DNA from: Bursaphelenchus xylophilus
Taxonomy: Eukaryota > Nematoda > Chromadorea > Rhabditida > Aphelenchoididae
NCBI GenBank assembly: GCA_904066235.2
Contig: CAJFCV020000003.1
Coordinates: 5,084,001-5,148,000, forward strand
Reading direction: 5' to 3'
Length of the DNA: 64,000 nt
How positions within the stretch are numbered: the first letter of the stretch is position 1; the number at the start of each line of letters is the position of its first letter. Shown here piece by piece: positions 1-9,743 of this stretch. The translations under genes and the position numbers were made by a program. A model generated the notes under the pieces. It was not told the origin of the DNA. It ran no database searches and saw nothing but the letters and a program-made list of their open reading frames with translations.

Positions 1-176
1 ATTCTTCCAGTAATCGGTCTACTATCTTCTCAGTTTCCTGTAGGTGATCTCGAACCTCCGGCGCATTTAAAATATTTGGGTCGACCAGATTTCCTTTCTT
101 GAGCTGATTTCTCAAAAACTAGATCAATTAAAATATCTCTTGTGACCTTTACCTGTTCGACTTTAGGCTCCATCAT
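1..176 (-). CDS. 5' part of an unidentified gene, runs off the left edge
   Basis: Two coding exons can be read on the minus strand. The first begins with ATG at 176 and encodes MMEPKVEQ (153-176). A 49-bp intron follows (104-152, GT at 152-151 and CAG at 106-104), and the second exon (1-103) stays open to the window edge, continuing with LKKGNLVDPNILNAPEVRDH. The phase is 0/0. The peptide is hydrophilic and probably helical, rich in Glu, Lys and Leu, and I do not recognise the family. It is divergent from the CMC2-type gene at 362, so the roughly 185 bp between them probably carries both promoters. A longer reading frame extends upstream to about 251, but it has no ATG or clean acceptor, so I chose the ATG at 176. 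Confidence is limited because the 3' part lies outside the window. Confidence 0.4.
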
Positions 177-361
177 ATAATAATATCTTACTACCACTAC
201 TTTTGCGTACCTCTGCTCATTTTCTTTCAACTTCTCGCCACGTTTTTTCACAAAATTATTTTTAATTTACAGAATGCCAAAAATGAATTCGTATCAAGAA
301 CCAAAAAATACGTTTTTCACACTAATTTTTTTTTATATATTTTTTTTTGTGTAGATGAAAA
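177..361. promoter_or_regulatory. Divergent intergenic region with candidate trans-splice acceptor
   Basis: AT-rich DNA between the minus-strand gene and the CMC2-type gene. A long T run ending in TTTTTTTGTGTAG puts a splice acceptor at 354, seven bases before the ATG at 362. In a nematode this is the expected position for a spliced-leader acceptor. No TATA box or other defined motif was identified. Confidence 0.4.
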
Positions 362-740
362 ATGCTGCCAGATCTCTCTCCACATCTCCACACAGCCGAA
401 TGTAACTTCTTAATACAATTGCTGCACAACTGTTGGAATGAAAATAAGATGCGTAAGTAGGTGTAAAAAATTCTGATTTATGGTTTAGAGAAGTATCTAG
501 GCGCTTGCAATTATTGGGATGAGGCAGTATGGCAGTGTACAAAACAGGAACGGATTTGGAGAAGGTACGATTTGTTTTGGATGTTTCAGCTTGATGTTTA
601 GAGACAATAATCCGAAGTATACAAAGAGATTGGTTGAATTGAAGCGGTTGCCGGAAAATTATTATACGCCGGCATTAAGGAAACTCAAGGAAACTGGGGT
701 TCTGCCGATGGACACCGAGACTGCGGGTTGTAAGATTTGA
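362..740 (+). CDS. CMC2-type twin CX9C mitochondrial protein (COX assembly)
   Basis: Three exons, 362-452, 489-564 and 602-740, encode about 101 aa with closing phases; introns are 36 and 37 bp. The N-terminus, MLPDLSPHLHTAECN, closely matches the start of the CMC2/C16orf61 family. Two CX9C motifs are visible: CNFLIQLLHNC near residues 14-24 and CNYWDEAVWQC near residues 35-45. The family members are small intermembrane-space proteins, oxidised by the MIA40 pathway, that support cytochrome c oxidase assembly. The C-terminal tail (DNNPKYTKRLVEL onwards, ending GCKI) is about 20 residues longer than in the human protein as I recall it. The gene lies 108 bp upstream of the NMT start on the same strand, which suggests an operon. 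The start ATG at 362 directly follows an acceptor. An alternative 3' acceptor at 589 would leave only a 25-bp intron, so I prefer 601. Confidence 0.85.
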
Positions 741-848
741 ATTAGGTTATCTTATACAAAATAAAAGATCATAAAGACCGTGGTTTCTGTAATTTGGTTA
801 ATCTTCCTCTTATATCTATGTTCCTCTTTTTCTTTATTAATTTCGCAG
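741..848 (+). promoter_or_regulatory. Operon-type intercistronic region, SL acceptor at 848
   Basis: The 108 bp between the CMC2 stop codon and the NMT start codon contain a polyadenylation signal AATAAA at 760-765, a T-rich stretch, and an acceptor TTTCGCAG ending at 848, immediately before the ATG. In C. elegans this spacing (about 100 bp from poly(A) site to acceptor) is typical of SL2-trans-spliced operons. An in-frame reading also extends upstream of 849, but it would cross the acceptor, so it is more likely untranslated. Confidence 0.6.
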
Positions 849-2338
849 ATGTCCGATCCTACCGAAAATGGGAAGAACGTTGAGGAGAAGAATGGCGGTA
901 ATGAGGATGTCCCCACAAACTCTTCGGCCATTGTTCCAGACACTCACGCTGAGCTAATAAAGAAGATTCAAGAACTTCAGTTGGCCATGAGTGGAAATCG
1001 GGATTTCAGTGAAGCCAAGCATCATAATTATGCTTTTTGGGGAACCCAGCCTGTTCCGAAACTAGGTATCCCAGTTTATATATTGTGAATCTTAAAACGG
1101 AGGTCTGGTGTTGATGCATTTTTTCAGAAGAAAATGTGACCGAAAACACTTACATCGAAGCCCCGATCCCACTTGATAAAATCCGTAAGGAGCCTTATAC
1201 ACTTCCAACCGGCTTTTCATGGTGCAATGTTGATCTCCTAAACGATGATGAGTTGACTGAACTCTATAAATTACTGAGCGATAATTATGTTGAAGATGAT
1301 GAGAGCCTTTTCCGGTTTGATTACAGTAAAGAGTTCTTTAAATGGTAAGCTAAAGTTATCGTTCAACTTCGGCTTTTAGGGCTTTGTTACCGCCGGGATG
1401 GAAATCTGAATGGCACTGCGGAGTCCGAGCCAGCAAGACCAACAAGCTTTTAGCTTTCATTGCAGCCGTTCCATGCAAGATCAAGGTCCGAGATGCTGAG
1501 ATTGATATGGTGGAGATCAATTTCCTTTGCGTTCATAAAAATTTACGTTCCAAAAGACTCACCCCTGTTCTAGTCAAGGAAATTACAAGACGGGTCAACC
1601 TCACTGGGATTTTCCAGGCGGCTTACACCGCTGGAGTTATTCTACCCAAGCCTATCACCACTTCGAGGTACTGGCATCGGTCTTTAAATCCCAAGAAGCT
1701 GATTGAATGTCGTTTCTCTTGCCTAGGAAGGAACATGACTATGCAACGGACCATAAAATATTATAAACTCCGAAATGTAAGCGAGCTCTATAAAACTATG
1801 TATTTTAGGAACCCGTTCACAAGGTTATAAGACTAGAAAAACGACATCTCAAAGGCGCATACCAATTACTTACTAACTACCTCAGCAAGTTTTTGCTCCA
1901 TCCAGTGTTTTCCAAAAAGGAATTTGATCATTATTTCCTTCCCCGCGATCAAGTAATTTATTCGTATGTAATTGAGAAGGATAACGTAGTCACTGATTTT
2001 ATTTCCTTCTATTCGTTGCCATCTACTGTGGTCAATAACTCCCAACACAAGAAGATTGTGGCTGCCTATTCCTTCTACAATGTCGCCACCTCTGTGTCCT
2101 TGACCGAACTCATGGGAGACGCCCTCATCTGCGCTCACCAGGTAAAACTGACTTTATATTTAAATGGTGTTTTGTTCAGGACGGTTTTGATGTATTCAAT
2201 GCCCTTGATCTGATGGACAACAAAGTTTTCCTTTCTGATTTGAAATTCGGAATTGGTGACGGCAATCTGCAGTACTACTTGTACAACTGGAAATCTCCAG
2301 AAATGTCACCAGAAGAGGTCGGACTTGTCTTACAGTGA
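849..2338 (+). CDS. nmt-1: Glycylpeptide N-tetradecanoyltransferase (N-myristoyltransferase)
   Basis: Transfers myristate from myristoyl-CoA to the N-terminal glycine of proteins, in the cytosol and on ribosomes. Five exons: 849-1065, 1128-1344, 1380-1776, 1809-2141 and 2180-2338. All phases close, giving 440 aa, the usual length. Recognisable blocks in order are [68 protein letters not shown] (acyl-CoA-binding region); [20 protein letters not shown]; and a C-terminus ending VGLVLQ, whose terminal carboxylate is the catalytic base in this family. The acidic N-terminal tail (residues 1 to about 60) is poorly conserved, as expected. The shortest intron is 35 bp. A poly(A) signal AATAAA lies at 2393-2398. 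It probably shares a polycistronic transcript with the CMC2-type gene upstream. Confidence 0.95.
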
Positions 2339-3017
2339 TCTTTGCTTTCAGTTGGATTAGTATTTCGTTAAACGTTTGCTAATAGCTGTTTAAATAAATT
2401 CCCTTATTTAGAGCTGTGCTATAATGTTAATTGATATTATCTGGCGTTTCTCATTCCCCGAAACTATGTACTTTGCAACATAAAACAGCGTTCGATTAGC
2501 AGTGTAATCTCTCGTTCTTTGCGGTATGATCATTTTAACCACCTTTTATCAAAAGCTTTTGCAAAAGGACGTCTCCGGGGTTACAGATTCCGAAATGATC
2601 TTTCATTTTGCCGTGGTCAGACATTCTGCTGCGAGACGGCGTATGACTGAAATTTTGTGTGTAGGTCACTAATCCGTTCCCCCAAGGGCACATGCAGGCC
2701 CAGTCTACACAGTCTGTCGCACCTCTGATTTGCTTATACACTTCCACATAAATGGCGTCCCACCACGAAAATGTGATTTCTGTATTTTCGTGGGAAAGGC
2801 CAGACTAATTTTTTGCGTCGTGCCGGGTCGAAGTCTCTCATGCATCTACGCGTCCATACTCTCTTCTTTTGTGTGATGTTTCATACGTTTTCGTTCGTTC
2901 CCCGCCCTAGAACATTCGTTTTTTCTTTCAGGAACTGAGGCCCGCTCTGTTCACTTTAGCTCCTGCCTGAGCCTCGATCGGTTGAAAGTTCGCCGGCAAA
3001 TCTCATAAATAGAAATC
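2339..3017 (+). promoter_or_regulatory. Intergenic region and 5' UTR acceptor of the ADP/ATP carrier
   Basis: No convincing coding sequence was seen; a 70-codon minus-strand frame (2535-2747) looks spurious. A pyrimidine-rich acceptor, TTTTTTCTTTCAG, ends at 2931, 87 bp before the carrier ATG. It is either a 5' UTR intron end or a spliced-leader site. Confidence 0.4.
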
Positions 3018-4074
3018 ATGGGAGATAAGGGATTTGATGCCAGAAAATTCTTCATTGATTTGGCTTCCGGTGGTACTGCCGCGGCTATCTCCAAGACCGC
3101 CGTTGCTCCGATCGAGCGAGTGAAACTGCTTCTCCAGGTAAAATTTTTTATTTCGGTGCCAAATTTAGGTTTATTCATCGGTTGAATTAGCAACTCTGCT
3201 TTCATAAATTATGTCTACGTTGTTTTCAGGTTCAAGATGCCTCTGCTTCCATCACTGCTGACAAGCGTTACAAGGGTATCATCGATGTTCTCGTCCGTGT
3301 CCCCAAGGAACAAGGTTTTGCTGCCTTGTGGCGTGGTAACCTGGCTAACGTCATCCGTTACTTCCCCACTCAGGCCTTGAACTTTGCCTTCAAGGACACT
3401 TACAAGAAGCTCTTCTTGGACGGTGTTGACAAGAAGAAGGAGTTCTTGAAGTTCTTCGCCGGTAACTTGGCCTCCGGTGGTGCTGCTGGTGCCACTTCTC
3501 TCTGCTTTGTCTACCCTCTTGACTTCGCCCGTACCCGTTTGGCTGCCGATATCGGAAAGGCTGACTCCCGTGAATTCAAGGGTCTCGGAGATTGTTTGGT
3601 GAAGATCGCCAAGTCTGATGGACCTATTGGACTTTACCGGTAGGCTTTATTTTCCCTAAATGTTTTTTTTCCGCGTTTCAAACGGCATAATTCAATATTT
3701 GTAGTGGTTTCTTTGTTTCCGTCCAAGGAATCATCATCTACCGTGCTGCTTACTTCGGAATGTTCGATACCGCTAAGTCCGCCTTCAGCGCAGATGGAAA
3801 GAAATTGAACTTCTTCGCCGCCTGGGGTATTGCGCAAGTTGTCACTATCACTTCTGGAGTTCTGTCATACCCATGGGATACCGTCCGTAGACGTATGATG
3901 ATGCAGTCTGGCCGTAAAGACATCCTCTACAAGAACACCTGGGATTGCGCCGTCAAGATCGTCAAAAACGAGGGTCTGGGAGCCATGTTCAAGGGAGCCC
4001 TCTCCAACGTTTTCCGTGGAACTGGTGGTGCCTTGGTATTGGCCATCTACGACGAAATCCAAAAATTCATCTAG
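3018..4074 (+). CDS. Mitochondrial ADP/ATP translocase (adenine nucleotide carrier)
   Basis: Exchanges cytosolic ADP for matrix ATP across the inner mitochondrial membrane. Three exons (3018-3137, 3230-3639, 3705-4074) encode 299 aa, the standard length. The three mitochondrial-carrier repeats are visible through their PX[DE]XX[KR] signatures: PIERVK near residue 31, PLDFAR near residue 140 and PWDTVR near residue 237. The last is followed by RRRMMM, the motif specific to ADP/ATP carriers. The codon choice differs from the neighbours: GCC, GGT, CTC and AAG dominate, as in highly expressed nematode genes. C. elegans has several paralogues (ant-1.1 to ant-1.4). I cannot say which one this corresponds to, so no symbol is given. 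Confidence 0.95.
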
Positions 4075-4530
4075 ATCCCTCTCCCATATTCACCCATGTT
4101 TACAATGTTTCATTTGCTGACATTATTATCATAATCATGTTGGCGATTAGGCAGTTCGGACCTTATAAGATTGTTGATCTAATATTCCCGATTCTAAGGT
4201 CTCTCTTCCTTAGTTTCATATTTTTAGTGAGTAAACTGTGGAATACTACATGACTTCGGTTTCCTTTGTTTTTTTCTCATAAACCGAGACGAAGCACAAA
4301 CATAAAATGGAAGCGCCTGTTCACGGGAAAACGAGAAGACCGAGGAGAGGGGCCTGTCCTTGATCCAATTCGTTCTTTTGACTCTCAGAACGTCATAAGG
4401 TTTAGGTGCTCTCGGCAGGGCAGTTGTCATCGGGTCTGAGAATGCGATAAGTAAGAAAACATCCAGATGACCTATATGAGCCAAGTCTTTCGCCCTGTGT
4501 GGTCAACTCTTCCTCCTGTTGATATGCCGG

Positions 4531-6515
4531 CAGGGGTGGTCAGCGGACCCTATTTTTCCGATTTTCGGCCCGCGGCCCGGCCCGTCTAGTCTTTTTCCAG
4601 GCCCGGCCCGTGACGGGCCTGGCCCGGCCCGGCCCGTGCAGGCCCGTTTATAGAGGGTTCTGCGAACTGCGCCCAAGCTTGGGATCTAAACTTACAAGGG
4701 AAGTACCCCAAGTGCGACGCTCAGATTTTCTTTAAATTTTGCACACACGTCGCACATCAACCACAAAAAAAAAAGTTTCAAATCGGGAAAACTGTTTGCA
4801 TAACTTTGTTAGGGTGCCCAAGGGTAGCTCAAATTAAAAATTGGAAACGAGTCGGACTGACCAAAAAATAGTAGTAGTAGTAGATTTGAAGACCTTGTTT
4901 TAGACATCTTTTGCTTCTAAATCGTTTCGTAACAAAGCAATTGCCTAAATTCTTTTTTCTATGAGCATAGTTAGAGTAGTTTTAGAGAACAATAAGCAAC
5001 CCTGTGTCATATACTGGCTTACACAGTCAAAATTCCAAAAAAACTGATATTTAGGTGACTAAAATAATATTTTATAAATCGCTAAATTTTGACTCAGCTA
5101 GGTCCACTATGATCTAAGAAGACAATAAGAGCATAATTAGTGGCATCCGCACGTGTTTAGAAGCTGTTCTAAGAACCTTGTTTTAGGTGATATTGGCCAT
5201 TTTTGAAATTGGCGCAGCGAAGTTGAAACCAACTCCAAAAGCTCAGTATAGCCTTAGAAAGCCATCTCAATTCACATAGATAGTTTTAAAACTTTGACTT
5301 TAGTCATAAAATTTCATTATTTTTGGTATAAGATCAGGTAAGCTACTATAAGGTAAAACTTTTTTTCGGCCTGAGAGTTAAAATTTTTGTAATTAATCTC
5401 CCTTAACAGGATGTTATGAGATAATATAGTTAATTAATTAGACTATTCAACGCTGTCGGACATTAAAAGTTGCCTAAAGTAATATAATCCATAAGGTAAA
5501 AAGCTTAAAATCGCATCTACTTTTTTATTATCTGTCCGATTTGCTTAAAACTTCGCATACTACCTTAGAATACAATATTCTGAAGATCGTTGCAATCACT
5601 TTCCGTGTCTCGATCGTTTTAGACAAGTTATTCGGCCGCAAAGTTTGCAAAAATTCGATTTTCTCCGGCAGTTTGTCGCTAACCTGGTGGCCGAAGAACG
5701 CCAAAATCCATTAATTTAAAAAATATGGGTCCTTGGCAATGTTTTAATCGAAGGTTCATGTTATTTTGTTCATTACCCACTGCACAGTAAGCTAAAACAT
5801 TAGAGACCCTTAAAAAACCGAATGCCAAAAATCTTGGCATTCTGTTTGTGGTTGATGTGCGTCGGGAATAGACTAAATATCAATTCCTGAAAGTTTTAGC
5901 TCGCGCTTTGCGGGCGCCGCCGAGATATCGGACGATTTTTGCCGCCGAGAGAGCACGCTAAACGTGGAGAGCGGTCAGAGAGAAAAACGCTTTTTGGCCA
6001 TAACTTTGGCAGTTTCGTGCGGAAAAATTTCATTTTTTGTAGAAACATTATCCTTTACGGTAGAAATAGGCATGAAACTTTTCGTGCCGAAATTCGGCAA
6101 AAAGTCCTAAATTTTCGCCGACTTTCGATCTAAAAATCTCGGTTGTTTCTGCAAAGCGCGAGCTAGGATTCTCGCATATATCTTAGAAAAAATTATTCTA
6201 AATTTGTTCCAAGTTTCATCAAAATCTGAGCGTCGCACTTGGGGTACTTCCCCTGTTAGGCAAAAAAGGCGTTGATATAGCTAGTAAAGGATCAATGTGA
6301 TAGTTTTGTGGTTTTATAATGGAACTATAGACTTGTAAACGTTTTAGAACTTGAGAAACAGCAACTATAACAACATCAATTAATTTTCCCGGCGCGAAAA
6401 CAATGAATGCCAACGGTTTGGCATTGTAATTTAGACGGGCCCGGCCCGTTTGTAATTTTCCATTTTTGAGCCCGGCCGGCCCGTTTGGGCCGGGCCGGCC
6501 CACTGACCACCCCTG
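4531..6515. mobile_element. Non-autonomous hAT-like element with 8-bp TSD
   Basis: Terminal inverted repeats CAGGGGTGGTCAG (left) and CTGACCACCCCTG (right) are flanked by the 8-bp direct repeat TATGCCGG (4523-4530 and 6516-6523). An 8-bp duplication with CAGGGGTG-type ends is diagnostic of hAT superfamily elements. The subterminal ends are extremely GC-rich, made of repeated GGCCCGGCCCG motifs, unlike the surrounding AT-rich DNA. No transposase is present. Most of its length is a second element inserted at 4695-6255. The related locus at 13021 lacks the insertion. Confidence 0.85.
4695..6255. mobile_element. Family A inverted-repeat element, nested in the hAT element
   Basis: Begins CAAGGGAAGTACCCC and ends GGGGTACTTCCCCTG, flanked by TTA on both sides (4692-4694 and 6256-6258). 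The terminal repeats extend about 60 bp and include AGTGCGACGCTCAGATTTT. The right half (about 5880-6255) also occurs in the short copies at 51867 and 62807. It contains TAGCTCGCGCTTTGC and its reverse, GCAAAGCGCGAGCTA. No coding region was recognised. At 1561 bp this is the longest family A copy in the window. Confidence 0.85.
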
Positions 6516-6743
6516 TATGCCGGTGTTCGTGTGTTCGAACTCAATGTTTTCGCACCGGAAAAATTTTCTGATGGGATTCCAGTTCACTAGGTAGTAAGTA
6601 ATTTGTTTGGTTCTATATAGATCGACAGAGCAATAACTCGAAAAGTAAGTAAAATTTATCCATTTTTCTAACTATGCAAGACCTTTTCCGTTACGCATTG
6701 TTATTCACGCGCATTTAGACATTATAGTAGATGTATAAATTTA

Positions 6744-7112
6744 CAGGGGAGTACCCCACGGCAACCCAAGGATTCTCCCTCCTCGTTTCGGCACTTCGCA
6801 TTCCCCAAGTGCGACACCAAGTCGCGACGCACGTCAAACTGAGAAGTCCGGTGACCGGAATAGACTCTTCGCTATCGGTATTTTACACTTCGCCTTGATT
6901 TCGCAGAGAAAGAGAGAAAAAAGACACGCAAAACCGTACTCTCTCGCCCCAAAAAATTCCCCATTTCTTCCCCGACAAAACGTTTTTTTGCGTCTTTTTT
7001 TGGCAAACTGCCAATCCACTCACCGGACTGTTTTAGCTTATCTCAGTTTGACGTGCGACGCTCAGATTTTGATGGAACTTGCCACAAATTTATAATATTT
7101 AGTTTTTTCTAA
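6744..7112. repeat. Family A-like end (truncated), host of the 224-bp MITE
   Basis: Starts CAGGGGAGTACCCCACGGC after TTA and contains AGTGCGACACCAAG and GCGACGCTCAGATTTT, resembling family A termini. No matching right end was found. A second copy lies at 13243-13383. Confidence 0.5.
6831..7054. mobile_element. 224-bp MITE with 7-bp duplication
   Basis: The inverted ends ACGTCAAACTGAGA and TCTCAGTTTGACGT are flanked by GCGACGC (6824-6830 and 7055-7061). The duplicated block at 13325 has an uninterrupted GCGACGC, which is the empty site. A partial second copy of the right half lies at 12823-12918. Confidence 0.75.
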
Positions 7113-7683
7113 CAAGGAAAGCACTTCTATGGGGTGTGGAATTACCGGTCAAGATATATATCAAAAAATTCGCAAAAATTTTCTGATTCAGAATATATAA
7201 AAATTAGCTGCCTAATTTTGGTCTATTAACGAGTTTTATCAAGAAATGTATTTCTCGAGGAAAAAAATCTGCGGCAACAAAAGCGCGCTCGGTCTCTTCC
7301 TTCGGAAGAGAGCGGTGTGGCCGAGTGGTTAGAGCGCTAGATTGGGAATCCGAAGGGGACGGGTTCGATTCCTTTTGCCACACTAGAACCCATTTTTTAC
7401 ATTGGAATTACCTTTAAGGTGTAGTTGTAATCCAATTTGATATTTTAAGGCTTGTCAAGGCCTCAAAATTTATTTTAGCACAAAACAAAATTTTTTTATT
7501 GGTAAGAACACGGTCAAAAAGACACTTGCATTGTGTCGCGAGAAAACTTCTGAGGACAAAAACATGTCATCAGACCAAAATTAGGCAGCTAATTTATATA
7601 TATTCTGAATCAGAAAATTTTTGCGAATTTTTTGATATATATCTCGACCGGTAATTCCACACCCCATAGAAGTACTTTCCTTG
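7113..7683. mobile_element. Family B MITE carrying a tRNA-like core
   Basis: Ends CAAGGAAAGCACTTCTATGG and CCATAGAAGTACTTTCCTTG, flanked by TAA on both sides (7110-7112, 7684-7686). The inverted repeats run for about 110 bp and include TTAGCTGCCTAATTTTGGTC. The interior holds a tRNA-like sequence (7315-7383). A truncated relative lies at 43575-43864. The duplicated block at 13384 has an internally deleted derivative of the same element. Confidence 0.85.
7315..7383 (+). tRNA. tRNA-like sequence (probable pseudogene) inside a MITE
   Basis: A perfect 7-bp acceptor stem (GTGTGGC at 7315-7321 with GCCACAC at 7377-7383) encloses an A-box-like TGGCCGAGTGG and a B-box-like GGTTCGATTCC. The anticodon stem has mismatches and the T stem has one, so I would not call it a working tRNA. 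A Ser/Leu-like D-arm is visible. A related copy is at 60973-61046 on the other strand. Confidence 0.5.
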
Positions 7684-7775
7684 TAAGACAATTTTAGCTC
7701 GCGCTTTGCAGAAAGTCTTCCCCACAAAAGAACCGGCGTCGAATTTTTTTCGTGCCAAAATTGTTTCATACCTAA

Positions 7776-7810
7776 CAAGGAAAGTACTTTTATGGGGGCT
7801 CCTAATTTTT
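7776..7810 (+). repeat. Solitary family B left end
   Basis: CAAGGAAAGTACTTTTATGG and the following GGGCTCCTA match the termini of the elements at 13501 and 60668. No right partner was found downstream. The palindromic array starts directly inside it. Confidence 0.6.
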
Positions 7811-7985
7811 GACTGTTCGAACAGTCAGGAATCCCGGGATTCCTGACTGTTCGAACAGTCAAGATTTTTTTGACTCTACGTAGAGTCAGGATTGCCGGGA
7901 TTCCTGACTGGACCAACAGTCAGGAATTTTTTGACTCGGTTAACAGTCAGGAATCCCGGGATTCCTGACTGGGAGCCTCCCAGTC
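7811..7985. repeat. 61-bp-period array of three large palindromes with variable cores
   Basis: Three units start at 7811, 7872 and 7933, separated by 11-bp T-rich spacers. Each unit is GACT-core-AGTC, then AGGAATCCCGGGATTCCT (degenerate in unit 2), then GACT-core-AGTC. The cores are GTTCGAAC and GTTCGAAC in unit 1, CTACGTAG and GGACCAAC in unit 2, and CGGTTAAC and GGGAGCCTCCC in unit 3. Unit 1 is a perfect 50-bp palindrome. The flanks are conserved while the cores differ. Confidence 0.85.
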
Positions 7986-8314
7986 AGGATTTGGCAAAAT
8001 TTTTCGAAAGTTCGGCGCGAATTACTAACGCACCTGCCTTATATGCATCCAGCGTTGATGGAGAAGAGAAAAAGAAATCAAAAGGAGTTAAGAAAAATGT
8101 AACCAAAACTCTAAAATTGGACGACTTTAAAAGATGTTTGCTGGAAGGAAAAGTTACTCGAAAAGAGCAATTCATGATTCAAGCTAAAAGGCACCAGATT
8201 TATACTCTGAAACAAAATAAAGTTGCTTTAAATGAAGATAATAAAGAAGAGTTTAAAAGATATATTTGTAACAATAAAATAGAAACATTAGCTCACGGCC
8301 ACTATGAGATTTAA
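7986..8314 (+). pseudogene. C-terminal remnant of a Polinton-type protein-primed DNA polymerase B
   Basis: The open frame covers about 110 aa. It includes KKSKGVKKNVTKTLKLDDFK, RKEQFMIQAKRHQIYTLKQN and a terminus ETLAHGHYEI. From memory, this order (KGVK..V.K, a short helical stretch, R..H.IYT..QNK.AL, then a W/A-GH near the end) is that of the extreme C-terminus of DNA polymerases encoded by Polinton/Maverick elements and relatives. The palm and exonuclease motifs are absent because upstream sequence is the palindromic array. It is a fragment with no evidence of function. A homology search would be needed to separate Polintons from related virus-like elements. Confidence 0.5.
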
Positions 8315-8540
8315 AAACATATTGAAAATAACTGACGTCAGTGTTTTGTTTGACATTCAAATTAATTATGCGCATTCAAATTTGCGCGATTTTTCTTATT
8401 TTTGGCATTACGTGTCAGCTTTGCTTTGCTCATCTCGTTTTTTGCTGTGCGTTACGTTTGCTTCTTATTTTCCTTATTCATGTGTTGATTTAATTGATTT
8501 AAAATTTCGTGTTTTTAAAGTGTTTATAACATTTAGCTTA

Positions 8541-9683
8541 CAAGGGAAGTACCCGAAGTGCGACGCTCAGATTTTTATAAAAATTGGCATAGATGGAGAT
8601 TAGAATTTTCTTATTCGATTGCGAACATCCTAGATCGCGCTTTGCAGAATCCGCCGTGAAAGAAGGGCCGGAACATCGAAAAAAATCTTCAAATGCCGAC
8701 GAATTTCCCTGCAAATTCTCTTGATCTTGGCATTCCGTTCCAGAAGAAAAATATTTTTTCTCGCAAGAAATTTTTTCTTTATAATTTTCAAGACTATTTT
8801 GTTGCTTTTATGTGGAATATTGTGTGTTATTTTCACTTTTTTACACTCTGGACATGATTCTAGCGCTATTAATTGGATTGTCGCCATCCGAGGGGTAAAA
8901 TGTTTCGTCCTTTGACGAATTTATACAGTTTTTCCTCTGCAGATGGGCAAACCACTCTAATAGTTGCTTTAAAGCTGTTTAGGAGAGATGCAAACGTTCT
9001 ACGGTCGTGTATGAACATAATCTTAAAGTAAGTGTTACAAAAACTTTATTATTTTTCAGTGAGCAAATTCTGAACAACAACAAGAGCGAATGTACACCAT
9101 CGGAACACTGACGGAACTCCTTGGGACCTTTACTTTGTTTTCTGAAATGACATAAACGGAAAAATAGTGAAAAAATAAAATTTTTGTAACACTTACCTTA
9201 TGACTACGTTCCTACACGACCATAGAAAGTTTGCGTCTCTCCTAAACAGCTTTAAAGCAACTATTAGAGTGGTTTGCCCATCAGCAGAGGAAAAACTGTA
9301 TAAATTCGTCAAAGGACGAAACATTTTACCTCTCGGATGGCGACAATCCAATTAATAGCACTAGAATCATGTCCAGAGTGTAAAAAAGTGAAAATAACAC
9401 ACAATATTCCACATAAAAGCAACAAAATAGTCTTGAAAATTATCAAGAAAAAATTTCTTGCGAGAAAAAATATTTTTCTCTTGGAACGGAATGCCAAGAT
9501 CAAGAGAATTTGCAGGGAAATTCATCGGCATTTGAAGATTTTTTTCGATGTTCCGGCCCTTCTTTCACGGCGGATTCTGCAAAGCGCGAGCTAGGATGTT
9601 CGCAATCGAATAAGAAAATTCTAATCTCCATCTATGCCAATTTTTATAAAAATCTGAGCGTCGCACTTCGGGTACTTCCCTTG
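8541..9683. mobile_element. Family A foldback element (two ~520-bp arms)
   Basis: Begins CAAGGGAAGTACCCGAAGTG and ends with its complement. It is flanked by TTA (8538-8540, 9684-9686). The two arms (about 8541-9063 and 9162-9683) are nearly identical inverted copies around a loop of about 100 bp. The same 85-codon open frame therefore appears in both arms, but this is a consequence of the inverted repeat and not evidence of a gene. It ends 60 bp before the start of the gene at 9744. Confidence 0.9.
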
Positions 9684-9743
9684 TTAATTGATTTGTAAAC
9701 TTATTTACTATTTTTAGATATCCGTTTTCCTGGTGTTCATTCA

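Larger units (their letters stand above)
4420..7800. repeat. Segmental duplication, copy 1 (transposon-loaded)
   Basis: The segments 4420-4530, 6516-6830, 7055-7112 and 7665-7800 match, in the same order and orientation, the continuous block 12919-13545. The intervening stretches are insertions present only here: 4531-6515, 6831-7054 and 7113-7683. The second copy therefore preserves near pre-insertion sites. Divergence between the copies is low, with single-base differences. Confidence 0.85.

Noticed and set aside
7315..7383. Functional tRNA gene
   Set aside because: Acceptor stem is perfect, but anticodon and T stems have mismatches and the sequence lies inside a MITE, so I list it only as tRNA-like.
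8630..9594. Two nearly identical 85-codon open frames starting MATIQLIALESC on opposite strands
   Set aside because: They are the same sequence in the two arms of a foldback element; identity follows from the inverted repeat and gives no evidence of coding selection.
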